A stretch of DNA of 64,000 nt from Polyporus tsugae (taxonomy: Eukaryota; Basidiomycota; Agaricomycetes; Polyporales; Polyporaceae). The DNA is taken from the NCBI GenBank assembly GCA_024305745.1, contig JAHRBS010000013.1, positions 1,426,001 through 1,490,000 of the forward strand, in the 5' to 3' direction. Both the position numbers and the translations under genes were made by a program. Positions 14,000 through 25,366 of this stretch are shown here, in pieces. Below the pieces are notes generated by a model. The model did not search any database. It was not told where the DNA came from and was given only the letters and a program-made list of their open reading frames with translations. Every line of letters begins with the position of its first letter. Position 1 is the stretch's first letter.

Positions 14000-15353
14000 A
14001 TGCCCATCCCCACGGAACCTATCGGATCCTTGCCTAGACCCCAATACCTGCAGGACGCTTTCGCGGCCTACGATGAGGGGAAAATTACGCACGAAGAGCT
14101 ACTGCAAGCGCAGGACAAAGCTGCAGCTGATTCGGTGCAGCGCATGGAGGAGACGGGCGCCGAGTTCGTTACGGACGGTGAACAGAGGGTACGCATTGCC
14201 TTTCCTCGAAAGCGTTACATGTACCACCTAACGCCTGACATTTCGCGCCATTTTTCAGGCGTCCTCCTTCGCAACCTATCCCCTCATTGACACCCTGGGT
14301 GGTAAGGGACTGGCCCCTAACCTCGTCGCCAATGGCCAGTATTTCGCCATTTTCGACGATGGCCACCACAGGCAGCTGCCTCGTCTCGTCAGGGGTCCTC
14401 TGAAGTACAACACCTACGCTTACGAATACTACCAGAAGAGCAAGCCGCTGGCGAAGAAGGCCAAGCTGAAACAGGCCGTCATCGCCCCGAGCATGCTTTA
14501 TCTGCTGTACCCCTTGAAAGGTACTGTCCCGATCGTAGCCCGCTGAGCCTCAGCTCAGGTTGACCATGCGGTTTATTCCTCCTCAGGCGAGATTGAGGGG
14601 TACTCCAAGGATGAGTTCGTCAAAGACCTCATCAACGAATGCGAGAAGGATATCCGGGGCTGTTTCGAGGCGGGCGCGCCGCGTGTCAGCATCGACTTCA
14701 CCGAGGGCAGGCTCGCAGCCAAGAAGGACCCGCGCAACCCGTGGACGGGCGCGAGGCTGCTGCAGACCTTCATCGACCTGAACAACAAGGTGCTCGACCG
14801 CTTTTCTCCCGAGGAGCGCAAGAACATCGGCGTCCACACATGCCCTGGGGGCGACTGCGACAGCGTCCACAGCAAGGACGTCGAATACCATGAGCTGCTA
14901 CCCAGCCTCTTCCAGATCAACGCTGGCTACTTCCTGATTCAGTGTGCTAGCGAGGCGGACAAAGAGAGCGTGTACAAAGAGATTGGGCAGCACATCCGGA
15001 GAGACGCGATGGGCGTGAAGCAAGTAAGTCGACTATCCGTCCTTCCGACACAGGTGTCGCGAGACGGGTCTAGTGACTGTGCTATGGTGATCCAGGTCGC
15101 GTTCATCGGCGTCGTCAATCCGCTCAACCCCAAGGTCGAAACACCAGAGAAGATATGTGAGCAACTCGTGCACGCCTCGAGATTCATACCCGTCGACCAG
15201 CTAGGTGCGACGGACGACTGCGGCTTCAGTCCATTCAGCGTGGATGTGAAGCCGAAGCACGGCTCACCGGACTTTGCGAGGGACGTCGCGTTCCAGAAAA
15301 TTGCGAACCGCGTCAAGGGCGTGAAGTTGGCAAGCGAGAAGCTCGGTGTTTGA
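14000..15353 (+). CDS. Cobalamin-independent methionine synthase-like (UROD/MetE-like) protein
   Basis: Exons 14000-14188, 14259-14520, 14587-15023 and 15096-15353; 381 residues. The N-terminus MPIPTEPIGSLPRP and the later VTDGEQRASSFATYPL match stand-alone MetE C-terminal-domain proteins (COG0620). The segment VHTCPGGDCDS supplies the His/Cys pattern of the zinc site, and IGVVNPLNPKVETPEKI plus DDCGFSPF.V complete the barrel. Full-length MetE has about 760 residues in two barrels; this family is the short single-barrel form, and its substrate in fungi is not established, so methyl transfer to homocysteine is only a possibility. All three introns are GT-AG and frame-consistent. The third intron (15024-15095) contains no stop in frame and adds 24 codons if retained. 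It converges with the 16.4 kb gene. Confidence 0.8.
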
Positions 15354-16414
15354 GTACACGCAATGCACATCGTAGGCTCTAAGCCGCTGATATTTCGCAG
15401 GAGGCGATGAAGAATTGTACGATAGCAACCATTTTCACTTTGTGACGATGAGTCTGGAGCCCAAAAAGCCTCTAGCCACAACATATCATGCAGTGTGCGT
15501 CGAGCTACACAGCTTCGAGTGCCTCAGGTCCGCCGCAATGCGCATAAAGTATCGGACCGTGTGTGTACAACCCCTCAGGCCTCAGGCCTCAGCTCGGGAA
15601 TGCATTCTGCTAGAACCTGTTCGGTCGATGCAAATATGCTCTTCCCGGCCTTCCCAAACTCTTCCGCGTAGACTCGCCGATTACAACAGAAGGATCACGT
15701 ACTTATAAGGCTGTGGCACCCATACTGAGCCCGCCTCCTTAGCACCCAATGCCGCAGCACCGAAAATGTGACAAACATTGACCATTACAGACAGTCAGGC
15801 CGATCGCGACCAGCGGTCTGAATCTTCAGTGGAGTCCATTCTGTCTTCTGGAGGTCGCACAGGAATGCTTTGAGTTCTAGATTTTGCCACAGAAATATCA
15901 TAAGGAGGTCGACTAGTCGGTCAGAGCAAGAATGGCAGTAGGTAGAGCAAGTCGAGGTGTGGACACTGTGGAGTGAGTCCAAGTCAGCCGTTTCGCCAGT
16001 GCCGCAGTGCTGGCTACCGTATACGGCACTCCCTTTGGCGCTCACAGCGCTCACATTGCGTCCGATATCGCGAGCTCGTGTATGGCAGAGTACTTAGACA
16101 AACCCGTAGGATACCTACTACATTGTTCGTACTAAATATATTGATCGGAATATAGGCGCATTGATACAGACATCGAAAAGATGACTAAGATACAAAGAGA
16201 TATCGAGAACACGTACGGAAAGACGAATCCCAAATCATCCGAGACATACAAAAGACGAGACAGACGGCGTGATGGTCCATGGATGGCGTTAAGAAACCTC
16301 CGAGTCAAGAAAGCCAGACATAGATATGGATAATGATAGGTTGTGAGGCGTGTCCAGGCACGGTAGAATGCGGCGGGGAGAGAATGGAACACTAGAGGCG
16401 CCAAACGAGACCGA
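15354..16414. other. Convergent intergenic region, about 1.1 kb
   Basis: This lies between the MetE-like gene (+) and the coiled-coil gene (-). It has a short direct repeat of CTCAGGC at about 15576-15594 and otherwise no recognisable gene, RNA or element. Confidence 0.5.
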
Positions 16415-17519
16415 TTACGGGTACTGATAGTAGTTGAAGGCGCTGCTCGAGGCCGAGCTAGACGAGATGCCCAAGTCGACCTTGACGACCTGCTTTTTCC
16501 TCCAGAACCGGAACGTCTTTCGCCTCTTCGGAGGCGGTGTAAGCTGGCGTTCTCGTTCTTGCATCGCCAAGAGCTGGCCCTTGAGCGTCGCGATCTCGAT
16601 GGCCTGTTCGTGTATGCGTTGCGAGGTTTCCTTCTGGAGTAGAGATTGAGACTCGTTGAACGGGGATAGTTAATGTGGACGAGAACGTACCCGTAGGGCG
16701 CACAGCTCGTCCTGCTGACTGCTTGCGATCTCCCGGTATCTCGTCAACTCGTCCTCGACCTTAGTCCTCACGTTGATCTGGTGCGCAAGCATCGTCTCCG
16801 TCTCCTGCAGTCTGACTCGGAGACCGGTGACGTCGCTCGGAAGCTTGTTAGAAGACTTGAGGCTCTTGATCGTCGAGACTAGAGCCCGCTCCCGCACCGC
16901 CCACGACTCCTTCACGTTCTCGAGCGTATTGGCGCGAGTGAGAGCGTCGTCCTTCTCCTCGGCCAGCACTGCCATCCTAAACGTCATAGAGGCGATGGCC
17001 TCGTTGGTAGCGTCAAGCTGTACGGTCAAGTCGGGCGTGCGTCGGCCGAGGGTCTCGAGGATGGGCATGCAAGGGCTAGAAACAAGAAGTTCGTCTTTAA
17101 CGGTCGACGAGGGAGAGTCTCGTTCAAGTGATTGGGCAGATTCGGTGTCCCGCCGAAGACCAAACCAACAGAGAGCGCCGGAAAGGATCGCGTTGAGGTC
17201 GCAGTTGATAACTAAGGTCACGATCTGCGGAAGGCTCGAACTGAGTGGCACGCCAAACTCGCGCCGAGGAAAAACGCACTTTAATGACCTGGGAATCGAA
17301 CCAATCTGCGAGCCTGATCACGAAGGGAGGAGGGTGGATGCCGCGATGGTTGGAAATTGCCTCCAGGACTCGCTGAGCTGTAAGATTCGAGATGGCGGAA
17401 AGAAGCGAGACCCCGAGGACCAGGGAAATGGGAACGAAGAACCAGGACAGAGTAATGACGATCCACAACATGGCGAGGATCGCGAGGATGGAGTGAAGCT
17501 GGGTGTCAAAGATTGGCAT
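16415..17519 (-). CDS. Hypothetical membrane protein with coiled coil
   Basis: Exons 17280-17519, 16691-17224 and 16415-16633; 330 residues. I do not recognise the family. The N-terminus holds strong hydrophobic helices (ILAILAMLWIVITLSWFF, then VPISLVLGVSLLSAI) and another at the start of exon 2 (IVTLVINCDLNAILSGALCW). From about residue 145 the protein is a long helical, heptad-like region (EEKDDALTRANTLENV..., LRVRLQETETMLAHQ). It ends with a basic PPPKRRKTFRFWRKK patch and a Ser-rich tail. This suggests a membrane-anchored tether or scaffold; that is inference from shape only. Both splice joins restore frame at phase 0. The start is the first ATG before the hydrophobic segment. Confidence 0.62.
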
Positions 17520-18577
17520 TGCGGGAGGTATCGGAGTGACTGTTGTCAGGGTAAAACAGAGACTGCTGTGAGGAGGGATGCAATCGAAGGTGGGGATCGA
17601 GGAGACAGATTGGTTATGGTTGGAAGTTAGGAAAACGAACCAAGAGGCGGCGAGGTAGCCTGTTGTTTGGCGGTGTTGGCTCCCGTTGGCTTGTGTCGAT
17701 CGTGAAGGTATACATCTGGAAGGGGGATAATCACATCCTCAGCGCTATAGCAAGTAGCGTGAAGGGTGTAGACACTATTCTGGTCATCTACACGGCGGTT
17801 CGGACCTGGGATCTTCAAAGCGGCAATTGAAGCGACCATTGCTAGATACTTCCCCATGTATATACCTATGGGAGACGCCAAATGTAAACTCTAAACGTTC
17901 CATTTTTCGTCGACAGAGTATGTTGCACATTACCTCTAGTGTTCAAAAATCACGTCGTGGACCTGTACCACTGGCAAGTTCTATGTCACTGTGTTCCGAT
18001 GACAGCCTACACCTGCGATCGTAGTTAGAAGCATTTCCGTGACCTTCACATGGATCTAACAATACTCACCGATAAGGCATTGAGGCAGGAGCAAAATACA
18101 CCGCAAGACCCTGACATTGCAATGATTTGCATGGCAGTAGGCCCGCTCTTGCGATGCATCCCACTTGATCATCCCCGTGGTCCTGGTTGGCCCCCGGGCC
18201 GACAAGAAGAAGTGCATATGGCATCCAGAAGGAACGCGACACTTACTATCCAAACGTCAGAGAATTTGTACGTGCAAGAAAAATGATACGGTGCAGCCGT
18301 CTATTACGTGGTCGATGTGGTAGCCCGCGGCGTGACGTTTCCTCGTGACCCGAACCTGTCACGGGTAAGTGAGAACTCTGTCACGAGTCGCCCCGCCACA
18401 GACGCGTCTGCCAGCGCTGCTCTTGCTGGACACGGTTCTCTGTGCCACACTCCGGTCGATGAGGGCCTTCCAACACGGCTTCAAACGATCTTGCAAGGTT
18501 TCTTCTTCATAACGCCTCAAGCAACTCACCACCACACCAAATCAATCACGTCACGATTGATATTTACTGGCAAGTCC
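17520..18577. other. Divergent intergenic region
   Basis: About 1.06 kb between the coiled-coil membrane gene (-) and the RecQ gene (+). A GTATATAC sequence near 17857-17864 could be the TATA element for the minus-strand gene. An 84-codon minus frame at 17627-17881 overlaps it and looks like 5' leader rather than a gene. Confidence 0.4.
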
Positions 18578-21500
18578 ATGCATAGTAGTATGCACCGGTG
18601 TAGAAGGCAGGTCCGCGAAGGAATTTTAAACCACCTCTTATTCACATCTCATCGTGTTCTGTTTGTATGCAGCGTACTTCAGAAGAGTAAGCACAGTTTC
18701 TTCACAATTCGAACCCTTTCTAACTCCATACACAGCTTTCGGACACTCGGCATTCCGGGGACGACAGGAAGAGATCGTTGAGGCCGCCGTGCTCGGTAAA
18801 CACCTCCCCAAAGATCCTACGTAGCATCTGACACTTGTCATTAGGCTCTGATGTACTCGTAATTGCGCCGACTGGAATGGGGAAGGTTCGTGTCCGCGCC
18901 TCTCATCGGAAGCCTCAGTCCCTCTCAAATTTAGTTTGCAACAGAGCCTATGTTTCCAGGTGCCTGCTGTTGCTGCTGAAGTGGGTGACGTATTACGCAC
19001 CGTATTATGCACCATGTGCCCGATACTCAGTCATTTTGAATTAGCATGGCGTCACAGTGGTTGTGTCGCCGCTCATCGGTACGTCTGTGGCTCGATCTTG
19101 GTCCCACCAGTTCTGAAAAATCTCCTTCCAGCTCTAATAAAAAATCGTGAGATCACTTCGTACAGCGCATGACTGGACACCTGACTGTACTTCACAGAGA
19201 TTTCGAAGCTACGCGAGTTGGGTGTCCCTGTTGCGTCTTTGACATCCGAGGTCTCCTCTAAGGATAAGGCTTATGTGCGCATATCGTCGTCTTTCACCCA
19301 TCTAAATTCCGCTCATAGGTCTTTGCATAGGTCCTTCAGGACCTCCGTTCTGATGATCCATTCATTCGATTACTTTACGGTATGTCTCCAAGCGTTCCCA
19401 GTCGTATACAGACCTTATCTGACGCTATGCAGTCAGCCCTGAAAAGTTCTGTACTTCGGAGATCCGTCAGGTCCTTGCCGGCCTGTATGACAAGAATGAA
19501 CTGAACCGTTTGGTAGTCGATGAGGTGGGTCATGCACGCTATGTGCGTTGGACCCAACGTTGATCGAGACGCTCAGGCACACTGTATCTCTGTAAGCTCT
19601 GAGGAACTAGTATGCTCGCATATATGCTGATTTTCGCAGGAATGGGGCCATGATTTTCGAGAAGAGTATAGACGGCTCGGTTCGTTTCGCGATAAGTACC
19701 CAAACATACCCATCATGGCCCTTACCGCCACAGCAACGAATATGTGCGTGGTTGCCAGGTATCGAACACTGGTTGGATGCAGCATTGACCGTTTTCAGGG
19801 TGCAGCAAGACGTTATCCGAAGCTTGAAGATGGCGCCGAACCGTCTGTTCATCGCGGTCCATGCATTCAATCGTGCGAACTTGTACTACGAGGTGAGCGG
19901 GATTCATGACGTTCTTCAACAAACAGTGGGCTTACACGTGTTGTGCTCAAATAGGTTCGGTACCAATCCAACCCCAATCCCACCGCCCATATGATCGACA
20001 TATATGAGTACATCGAGAACCTGCACCGAAGGAGAGGCCGCGCATCTTCGGGGATCGTGTACTGCCGCACGCGCGCTCTCTGTGATGAGCTTGCGGAGTT
20101 CCTCCGGAAAAAGGGCATCCAGGCGAAGGCGTATCACCGTGGACTGAGGTGAGGGCTTGGTGTTCTCTGGAGTTCGATCATCAGCTGAACGGACGCGTAT
20201 GCTGCAGCAGTGCAGTCCTAGACAAGACACTGAAGGAGTGGGATCAAGGTGGCACCGGTGTCCCCGGCGGTGTGGACGTGGTAGGTCTTCCCCTTATGAC
20301 GAAGAGGCTAGGAGGCTCACCACGATCACTAGGTTTGTGCTACCATCGCGTTCGGCATGGGCATCGACAAAGCCGACGTCCGGTATGTTCCATCTCTATT
20401 GTCGGTCCTCCGATGACCGAGTGGCTTACCGTACAACAGCTACATCATTCATTTCGATCTACCCAAGAGCTTTGAAGGTGTGTGTCATAGTTCATCCCCA
20501 TTACGTACTCTGTAGAGACTGACGCTACTACAGGCTACTATCAAGAGACGGGCAGAGCAGGTCGTGATGGCCTCGTACGTGGCGTTTCACGTTTAACTCA
20601 AAGTACAGTTATGCTAAATGAGTCTCACATTTATGCTTCGTCAGCCGGCCAAGTGCATATTGTTCTATTGTGAGTGGCCCATGCTTTATTACAAGTGTTG
20701 TCATCTGAAGATATCACAGCAAGAGAAGACGCAGCGCGAGTGAAACATTGGGTATCCGACTCCCATTCGAAGCGCATCATCCGAGCCGAGTCGGACAACG
20801 GGCCTGAGCCGAGCCAGAGGGCCGCGGATAGTTTGTCAGCCGTAAGTCACGTTCTCTGGGAATAAACCGACCATTCGTTCACTAACTGTGTACTAACCGT
20901 AGCTGCTTGATTTTGCGGAGAACGTCAACATCTGCCGTCACGTAGTAAGTGCGCAACCCGCTGCTAGACGTGCAATCAACCCCAGTTCACATCCCGTTCT
21001 TGCTACACTCAGCTGATCTGCAGGTACTTCGGAGAAAAGATCGACTTGCGAGATCCCGAGGTGACCAAGCAATACTGCAATGAGATGTGCGACGTACGTC
21101 CAAGCCCGGCTCTGCGTAATGTCCGTTATACTACTTGACTTATGCTCGTCGCACGCGCACGTGGTGCAGGTCTGCAAATACCCCAACAAAGCGCGGAATC
21201 GGAAGTTGCACTTGTCGTCCCAGGAGGACGTGGATGCACAGCCCTGGCGACCAGGAAACCGCGTCCAATTTGACGACGCGGGCGCAAAGGCAGACTCTCA
21301 GACTCCTGGCCCCGGGAACCCGCTCCGCAGGTTACCCTCCGGAGGGTCGTTCTCGGACTCCTCCAACTATGCGGCCGTTCCTCCTCGGACGTCTTCGAAA
21401 CGAGCGGGTGGTTCGGACAGAGCGGAACGCGATTTCTCAGGTCCGGGCCCGTCGAAGAAAGTCAAAACGGCGCCGCCACCCGTCCCTCTCCCCATTTGTA

Positions 21501-22488
21501 AGTGGAGTGGGTCGCGGGAGAGGGTGTTGCCATACTTATACTGATGTCATGAATACAGCTGTGTCGCTGAGGCAGTCGATCCGAAAGCCATTTAAGACAC
21601 CGTTCCTCAATCCGCACCCACCGAAGAGTACAATTGGGAGCGACGTCTCAAGAGGCGCGGTTCGCATGCAGCTTCCACCAGCACCATCCCGTCCTCCTCA
21701 TTACGATTCGGTCGAGGATGCCGATGTTGATGAGGACATCCAGTTGGTGCCATTTCCATCAGGAGATAAAGGGAAGGAGAAAGTGAAGTCCTCAGTCAGA
21801 GTGGCAATCGATCTTGACGCGGAAGATTCGGACACAGTCTCGCGACCGGACAGCGAGGTAGAGCTCGAAGATCCGGCAGGCCAACGAGCATGTAAGGGTT
21901 CCTGCTGGATGCCCGTAACACGGTGGGGATTTACTGACCGCGGTGCTTCTGCGACAGCTTCCCCCGTCACGATTCCCGAAACTAACGTTGAGCTCGACGC
22001 TGCATACTCGCAGAAGATTCCGGTACGCCAACATCATAGTTGTACCTTCACGGCGACCGTAACACTGAACACGCAACACGCGTATACGTATGCAGTCCAA
22101 CGTCCGCCAAGGGCACTTCACAGCGCTGCGCAAAGCCCTGCACAAGGTCCTGCCTACCGAATCGGACCCGACCAGGGCAGGGACAAGCGTGTGGGCCGCC
22201 TCCTGGAGCGGCCTCAACTTCGGCCCTGCAGACACCAAGACCAAGAACGGCGTCCTGTCTTCCGTCGCGCGGGAGCTCGAGTTCGGCGTGCACTCGCTCT
22301 GCCGCACGACGGACGGCTATAAGGAGCGCGCGGCAGGGCAGATCAGGGCAGTTTCGATGCTCGCGCGGAGAGAGGCATGGGCGGGCACGGTTGGCGATGG
22401 CGACCTGGAGGACGCGAGGGAGGTGGCCGACGTCACACGACAAACGTGCGAGAGGGTACGGAAGGGTAAGGGGATGAGCGCGACGTAG
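18578..22488 (+). CDS. RecQ-family DNA helicase
   Basis: About 25 exons, roughly 839 residues, e.g. 18736-18795, 18845-18885, 18945-18989, 19045-19078, 19132-19146, 19198-19274, 19331-19379, 19433-19524, 19577-19591, 19640-19743, 19799-19892, 19955-20148, 20208-20280, 20333-20382 and 20440-20477, ending 22096-22488. Every join is frame-consistent. Visible motifs: motif 0 [12 protein letters not shown], Walker A APTGMGKS, DEAH split as DE|AH by an intron, [35 protein letters not shown], and a zinc-binding segment [12 protein letters not shown]...CNEMCDVC. RecQ enzymes unwind 3'-5' and dissolve recombination intermediates. A Ser/Pro-rich linker and a conserved-looking C-terminal domain ([17 protein letters not shown] onward) follow. 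The first exon and start are uncertain: 18578 is the first of two in-frame ATGs. Confidence 0.85.
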
Positions 22489-22915
22489 TTGCGCGGAGCT
22501 GCATGCCTTGCGGGATGGGATGGGATTCTACGGACTTAGACTTGGAACATCAGTTGTTAGATTGTAATTTACTCCGAATATCGCGCGACTGCCTCGTCAT
22601 TACCTTATGCTTCATTTAATGGCCACGTTGCTATCTCGTGGCTCCCATCCAAATGGTCGACACTCCAATCCATATTTGAAGTAGCACGAACGGGGTGTTG
22701 TACATGATTGCAATCTACAAACGTGCATACGGGAAAGCGACTGCGGAAAACATGCGACTAAAGCGTTGGAAATCTAAGCTATATAGTGTACAGCTAGATG
22801 TACAAGGGATCCAGACGAGACCAGGGTTAACATACACGAGTATGCAAATTAAGGATTAATGGGAAGGGAAATCATCGCGGCTAACAAGGTAGAGAGAAGG
22901 AAGCCCCCTAGAACT
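22489..22915. other. Convergent intergenic region
   Basis: This 427-bp, AT-richer stretch lies between the RecQ gene (+) and the HAD phosphatase gene (-). It presumably holds both 3' UTRs. No other feature was seen. Confidence 0.5.
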
Positions 22916-24028
22916 CTAACACACCCGTGCGGAGGGTGCGATAGCAAACCCGAGGCGGTCCCCCTCAACGGTGACGCGGACCTGGTCCATCGTGTCGATG
23001 ATGAAGTGCGCGCCGCAGTTCTCGATCTTCGACCTCTCGTGGCTTGTGCACACGGCGATGACCGTCGCGCCGGACGCGACACCCGCACGGATGCCCGACG
23101 GCGAGTCCTCGAAGACGACGCACCGCGTCGCGTCGTAGCCGAGCTCCTTCGCCGCGAGGAGGAACGGGTCGGGCGCCGGCTTGCCGGCCTTGAGGCGCTT
23201 GTCGTCCGCGGTGATGGTGACGTCGGGGGGCGTGATACCGACGCGGGTCATGCAACCGTACGCGTACGTACGCGCGCCGGAGGTCGCGACGGCGTACTTG
23301 CCCTTGGGGATCGAGTCCATGAGCCTCTTCACCCCGGGGAGGATGCGCACCGAGCGGTCGACGGCGGCGGCTTCGACCTGCCACGCCTTGAGCTGGTGCT
23401 GCTTCTCGAGGTTGACGCGCCAGTCGCCGACGACGGCCTCGTGCTGCTCCTCCATGATGGGGTCCTCGAATGTCGCGGCGTCGCCTTCTGGGATGATGGA
23501 GGGCATGGTGAGGAGGGAGGAAACGCGGTGGAGGAAGGACGGGCGACGGAAGCTGGCAATCTGTGCAAGGTTGCCGACGAAGGACGACGCACGAGAGGAC
23601 GAGCGAGAGCTGGGGAGAGAGTTGGACGGGGTGAGGGAGGGCGTCGCAGAGCCAGATGAAACGGGAGAGGCGGGCAGGGAACCCGGGCCGTGCTTGTTGA
23701 ACGCGTCGGCGAAGAAGAGGATGGACTCCTCGAAGGCTTGCACCTCAGCATCCATCTCATGGGTCTGGATGTGAGGCTTGAACTGGGCCAGGTTGTCGAC
23801 GGCACGCTTGCCGTGAGTGGCGGCGATCACGTATGCTGGGTCCTGGCCGATGTCCTGCGCCACCTTTCCCCACGCTGCCTCGACGGCTGCAATGGAGTCG
23901 GTGAGAGTACCGTCCTACACACAGAAAAAAAGAATGCGGGTCAATATACGTGAATAGAGACGCGTAGAGCGGAAAAACCACACCATATCGAAGAGGACAG
24001 CGTCGGCGTAGAAAGTCGTCTGGGACAT
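22916..24028 (-). CDS. HAD-superfamily sugar phosphatase (DOG1/2, GPP-like)
   Basis: Exons 23984-24028 and 22916-23914; 347 residues. HAD motif I is split by the intron: DAVLFDM|DGTLTDS. Motif II is ATSGAR, motif III KAGKPAPDPFLLA, motif IV VFEDSPSGIRAG. These are the residues of 2-deoxyglucose-6-phosphate or glycerol-3-phosphate phosphatases, which remove phosphate from small sugar phosphates in the cytosol. The cap region has an unusual Ser/Pro-rich insert of about 60 residues (from GPGSLPASP to the RRPSFLHR block), which makes it longer than the roughly 240-residue yeast enzymes. The substrate cannot be read from sequence. Partial relatives lie at 45.5 and 51.8 kb beside the terpene synthases. 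A TATATAAG box sits about 135 bp upstream. Confidence 0.85.
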
Positions 24029-24162
24029 GGTGACAGAAGTGGCGGCAGAAGTGATGTCGTTGAGCGAGTCTGACGTGGAAGACGGGTTCGGGAGATATGG
24101 GCTCTCTGGGCTGGCTTGCTATGAAGCTGCGAAGTGAGGTTAGCTGGCTCCAACCATGGGTC

Positions 24163-24170
24163 TTATATAT
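24163..24170 (-). promoter_or_regulatory. TATA box of the HAD phosphatase gene
   Basis: The minus strand reads TATATAAG here, 135 bp before the ATG at 24028. Position and strand fit a core promoter. Function is inferred. Confidence 0.5.
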
Positions 24171-24971
24171 GTCTTGCAAGATGTTGGGCGCGTGTGACGT
24201 CAAGCAATGGAGGAGCCATTTCCGAGATACATATTTGGTGGAATCGGCATGACGAATTGGGGCGATGTTCCACGGTCAGGGAAGGAGCCTCGGTTGGCAA
24301 ACGTTAGCAACGGAAGACAAACCAAACCCTCTTCCTTCTTCTCTCTGCCGGCTCCTCCTGCTCATTTGGGAGGCGCGTGGCAGAAACCACATCATCGATC
24401 GGCGTTGAGTCCCAAAAGGGCAAGTCCGTCGTATTCACCGAGGCTAGAGATCGCATCTGCCATGCGTCGTAAGCGCTGCCACTTGTGGCATCTCCGCTTC
24501 CGTCTGCAGCCCTCCCAGAAGATGGATGCGATCCTTCTCCGGCCGAGTCGCCGACGTCCTCTTTGGCATATCCATGCTAATGCCTGATCGGGAGTCACTG
24601 TTGGAGCCGGCTTCACGTAAGTACTTGCACCGATCTTGCTCCAGCGCACGGAAGATGATAACGGGGCGCCAGGCAGATAAATGCAAGCGAACAATGGACC
24701 CCAGAACGCTGAGAGGTAAGAAGATGTGCAACGCCAGGACAATGTTAGACTCTTAACCAGTCTCCACGATGCACCGTGCGTCGTGTTTCATCCGACAGGC
24801 AGTGGACAGGGTTTTTTGTACGGGGGACGGTGCCGTGGAGACTGGAAGAACTGTGAGAGGGAGAGCGCAAATTCAAACCCCGCTCATACCATATCGGGAT
24901 GGTTAAGAGCGAACGTCTCCGACCGACTCCGACCCGGGGATGGTTCGCGACAACTTGCGACGCTACTTCTT

Positions 24972-25012
24972 ACCACGCCTTGGTAAATAATTCCCCCACC
25001 AAGGCGTCTGGT
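24972..25012. repeat. Inverted repeat / hairpin
   Basis: ACGCCTTGGT at 24975-24984 is exactly complementary to ACCAAGGCGT at 24998-25007, with a 13-nt loop. Flanking TACC and TGGTA extend the stem past a one-base bulge. Its role is unknown. Confidence 0.7.
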
Positions 25013-25187
25013 ATCGATACTAGGACAATATCACACAAGTAACTTATGCAATGAACTCACTGAGACTATGGCCGCCAAACGCACGACGAAATGTCAATGG
25101 CCCACGACGGAGCGGCTACATAGTCGCTATAGCCTTGCAAGTAAAGTTTTTTTTGTTAAGCGCTTATTCTGGGGGTGCGCGAAGAGG

Positions 25188-25238
25188 GCCCGCCATTCGT
25201 GCTCCCTCCCCCCCCGAGCCGGGAGCACTCAGGCGGGC
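25188..25238. repeat. GC-rich two-part hairpin
   Basis: GCCCGCC (25188-25194) pairs with GGCGGGC (25232-25238), and GTGCTCCC (25199-25206) pairs with GGGAGCAC (25221-25228). That makes 15 paired bases around a C-rich 14-nt loop. It lies 70 bp before the telomere-like repeats. Confidence 0.75.
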
Positions 25239-25308
25239 ACTCTAAAGCCTCGTTCGCGCGATTAAATCAGACCGCCTAACCTCTGGGGGGGATAAGTACA
25301 TAGGGCCC

Positions 25309-25366
25309 TGAACCCTAACACCCTAACCCTAACCGAACCCAAACCCGAACCCTAACCGCTAACCGT
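25309..25366 (+). repeat. Degenerate telomere-like (CCCTAA)n tract
   Basis: About 58 bp consist of CCCTAA units and one-base variants: CCCTAA, CACCCTAA, CCCTAACC, CGAACCC, AAACCCG, CCCTAACCG. TTAGGG is the usual telomere repeat of basidiomycetes. Here the C-rich strand reads 5'-3' on the + strand, and coding genes lie on both sides, so it is internal in this assembly. It could be a relic of a chromosome end, a fusion or repair insertion, or a chance low-complexity tract. Confidence 0.6.

Noticed and set aside
17280..17300. tRNA T-arm-like sequence on the minus strand (GGTTCGATTCC)
   Set aside because: It lies inside a well-supported coding exon and no acceptor or anticodon arm can be paired around it.
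17627..17881. 84-codon minus-strand frame upstream of the coiled-coil membrane gene
   Set aside because: It overlaps the likely TATA region and cannot be spliced in frame to the downstream gene with good signals.
22859..23659. 266-codon plus-strand frame
   Set aside because: It is the reverse-strand shadow of the HAD phosphatase exon 2.
24444..24742. Minus-strand frame with a hydrophobic stretch loosely like a fluoride exporter helix (HIFLPLSVLGSIVRL)
   Set aside because: The rest of the frame has no further membrane helices and no family continuity, so one similar stretch is not enough.
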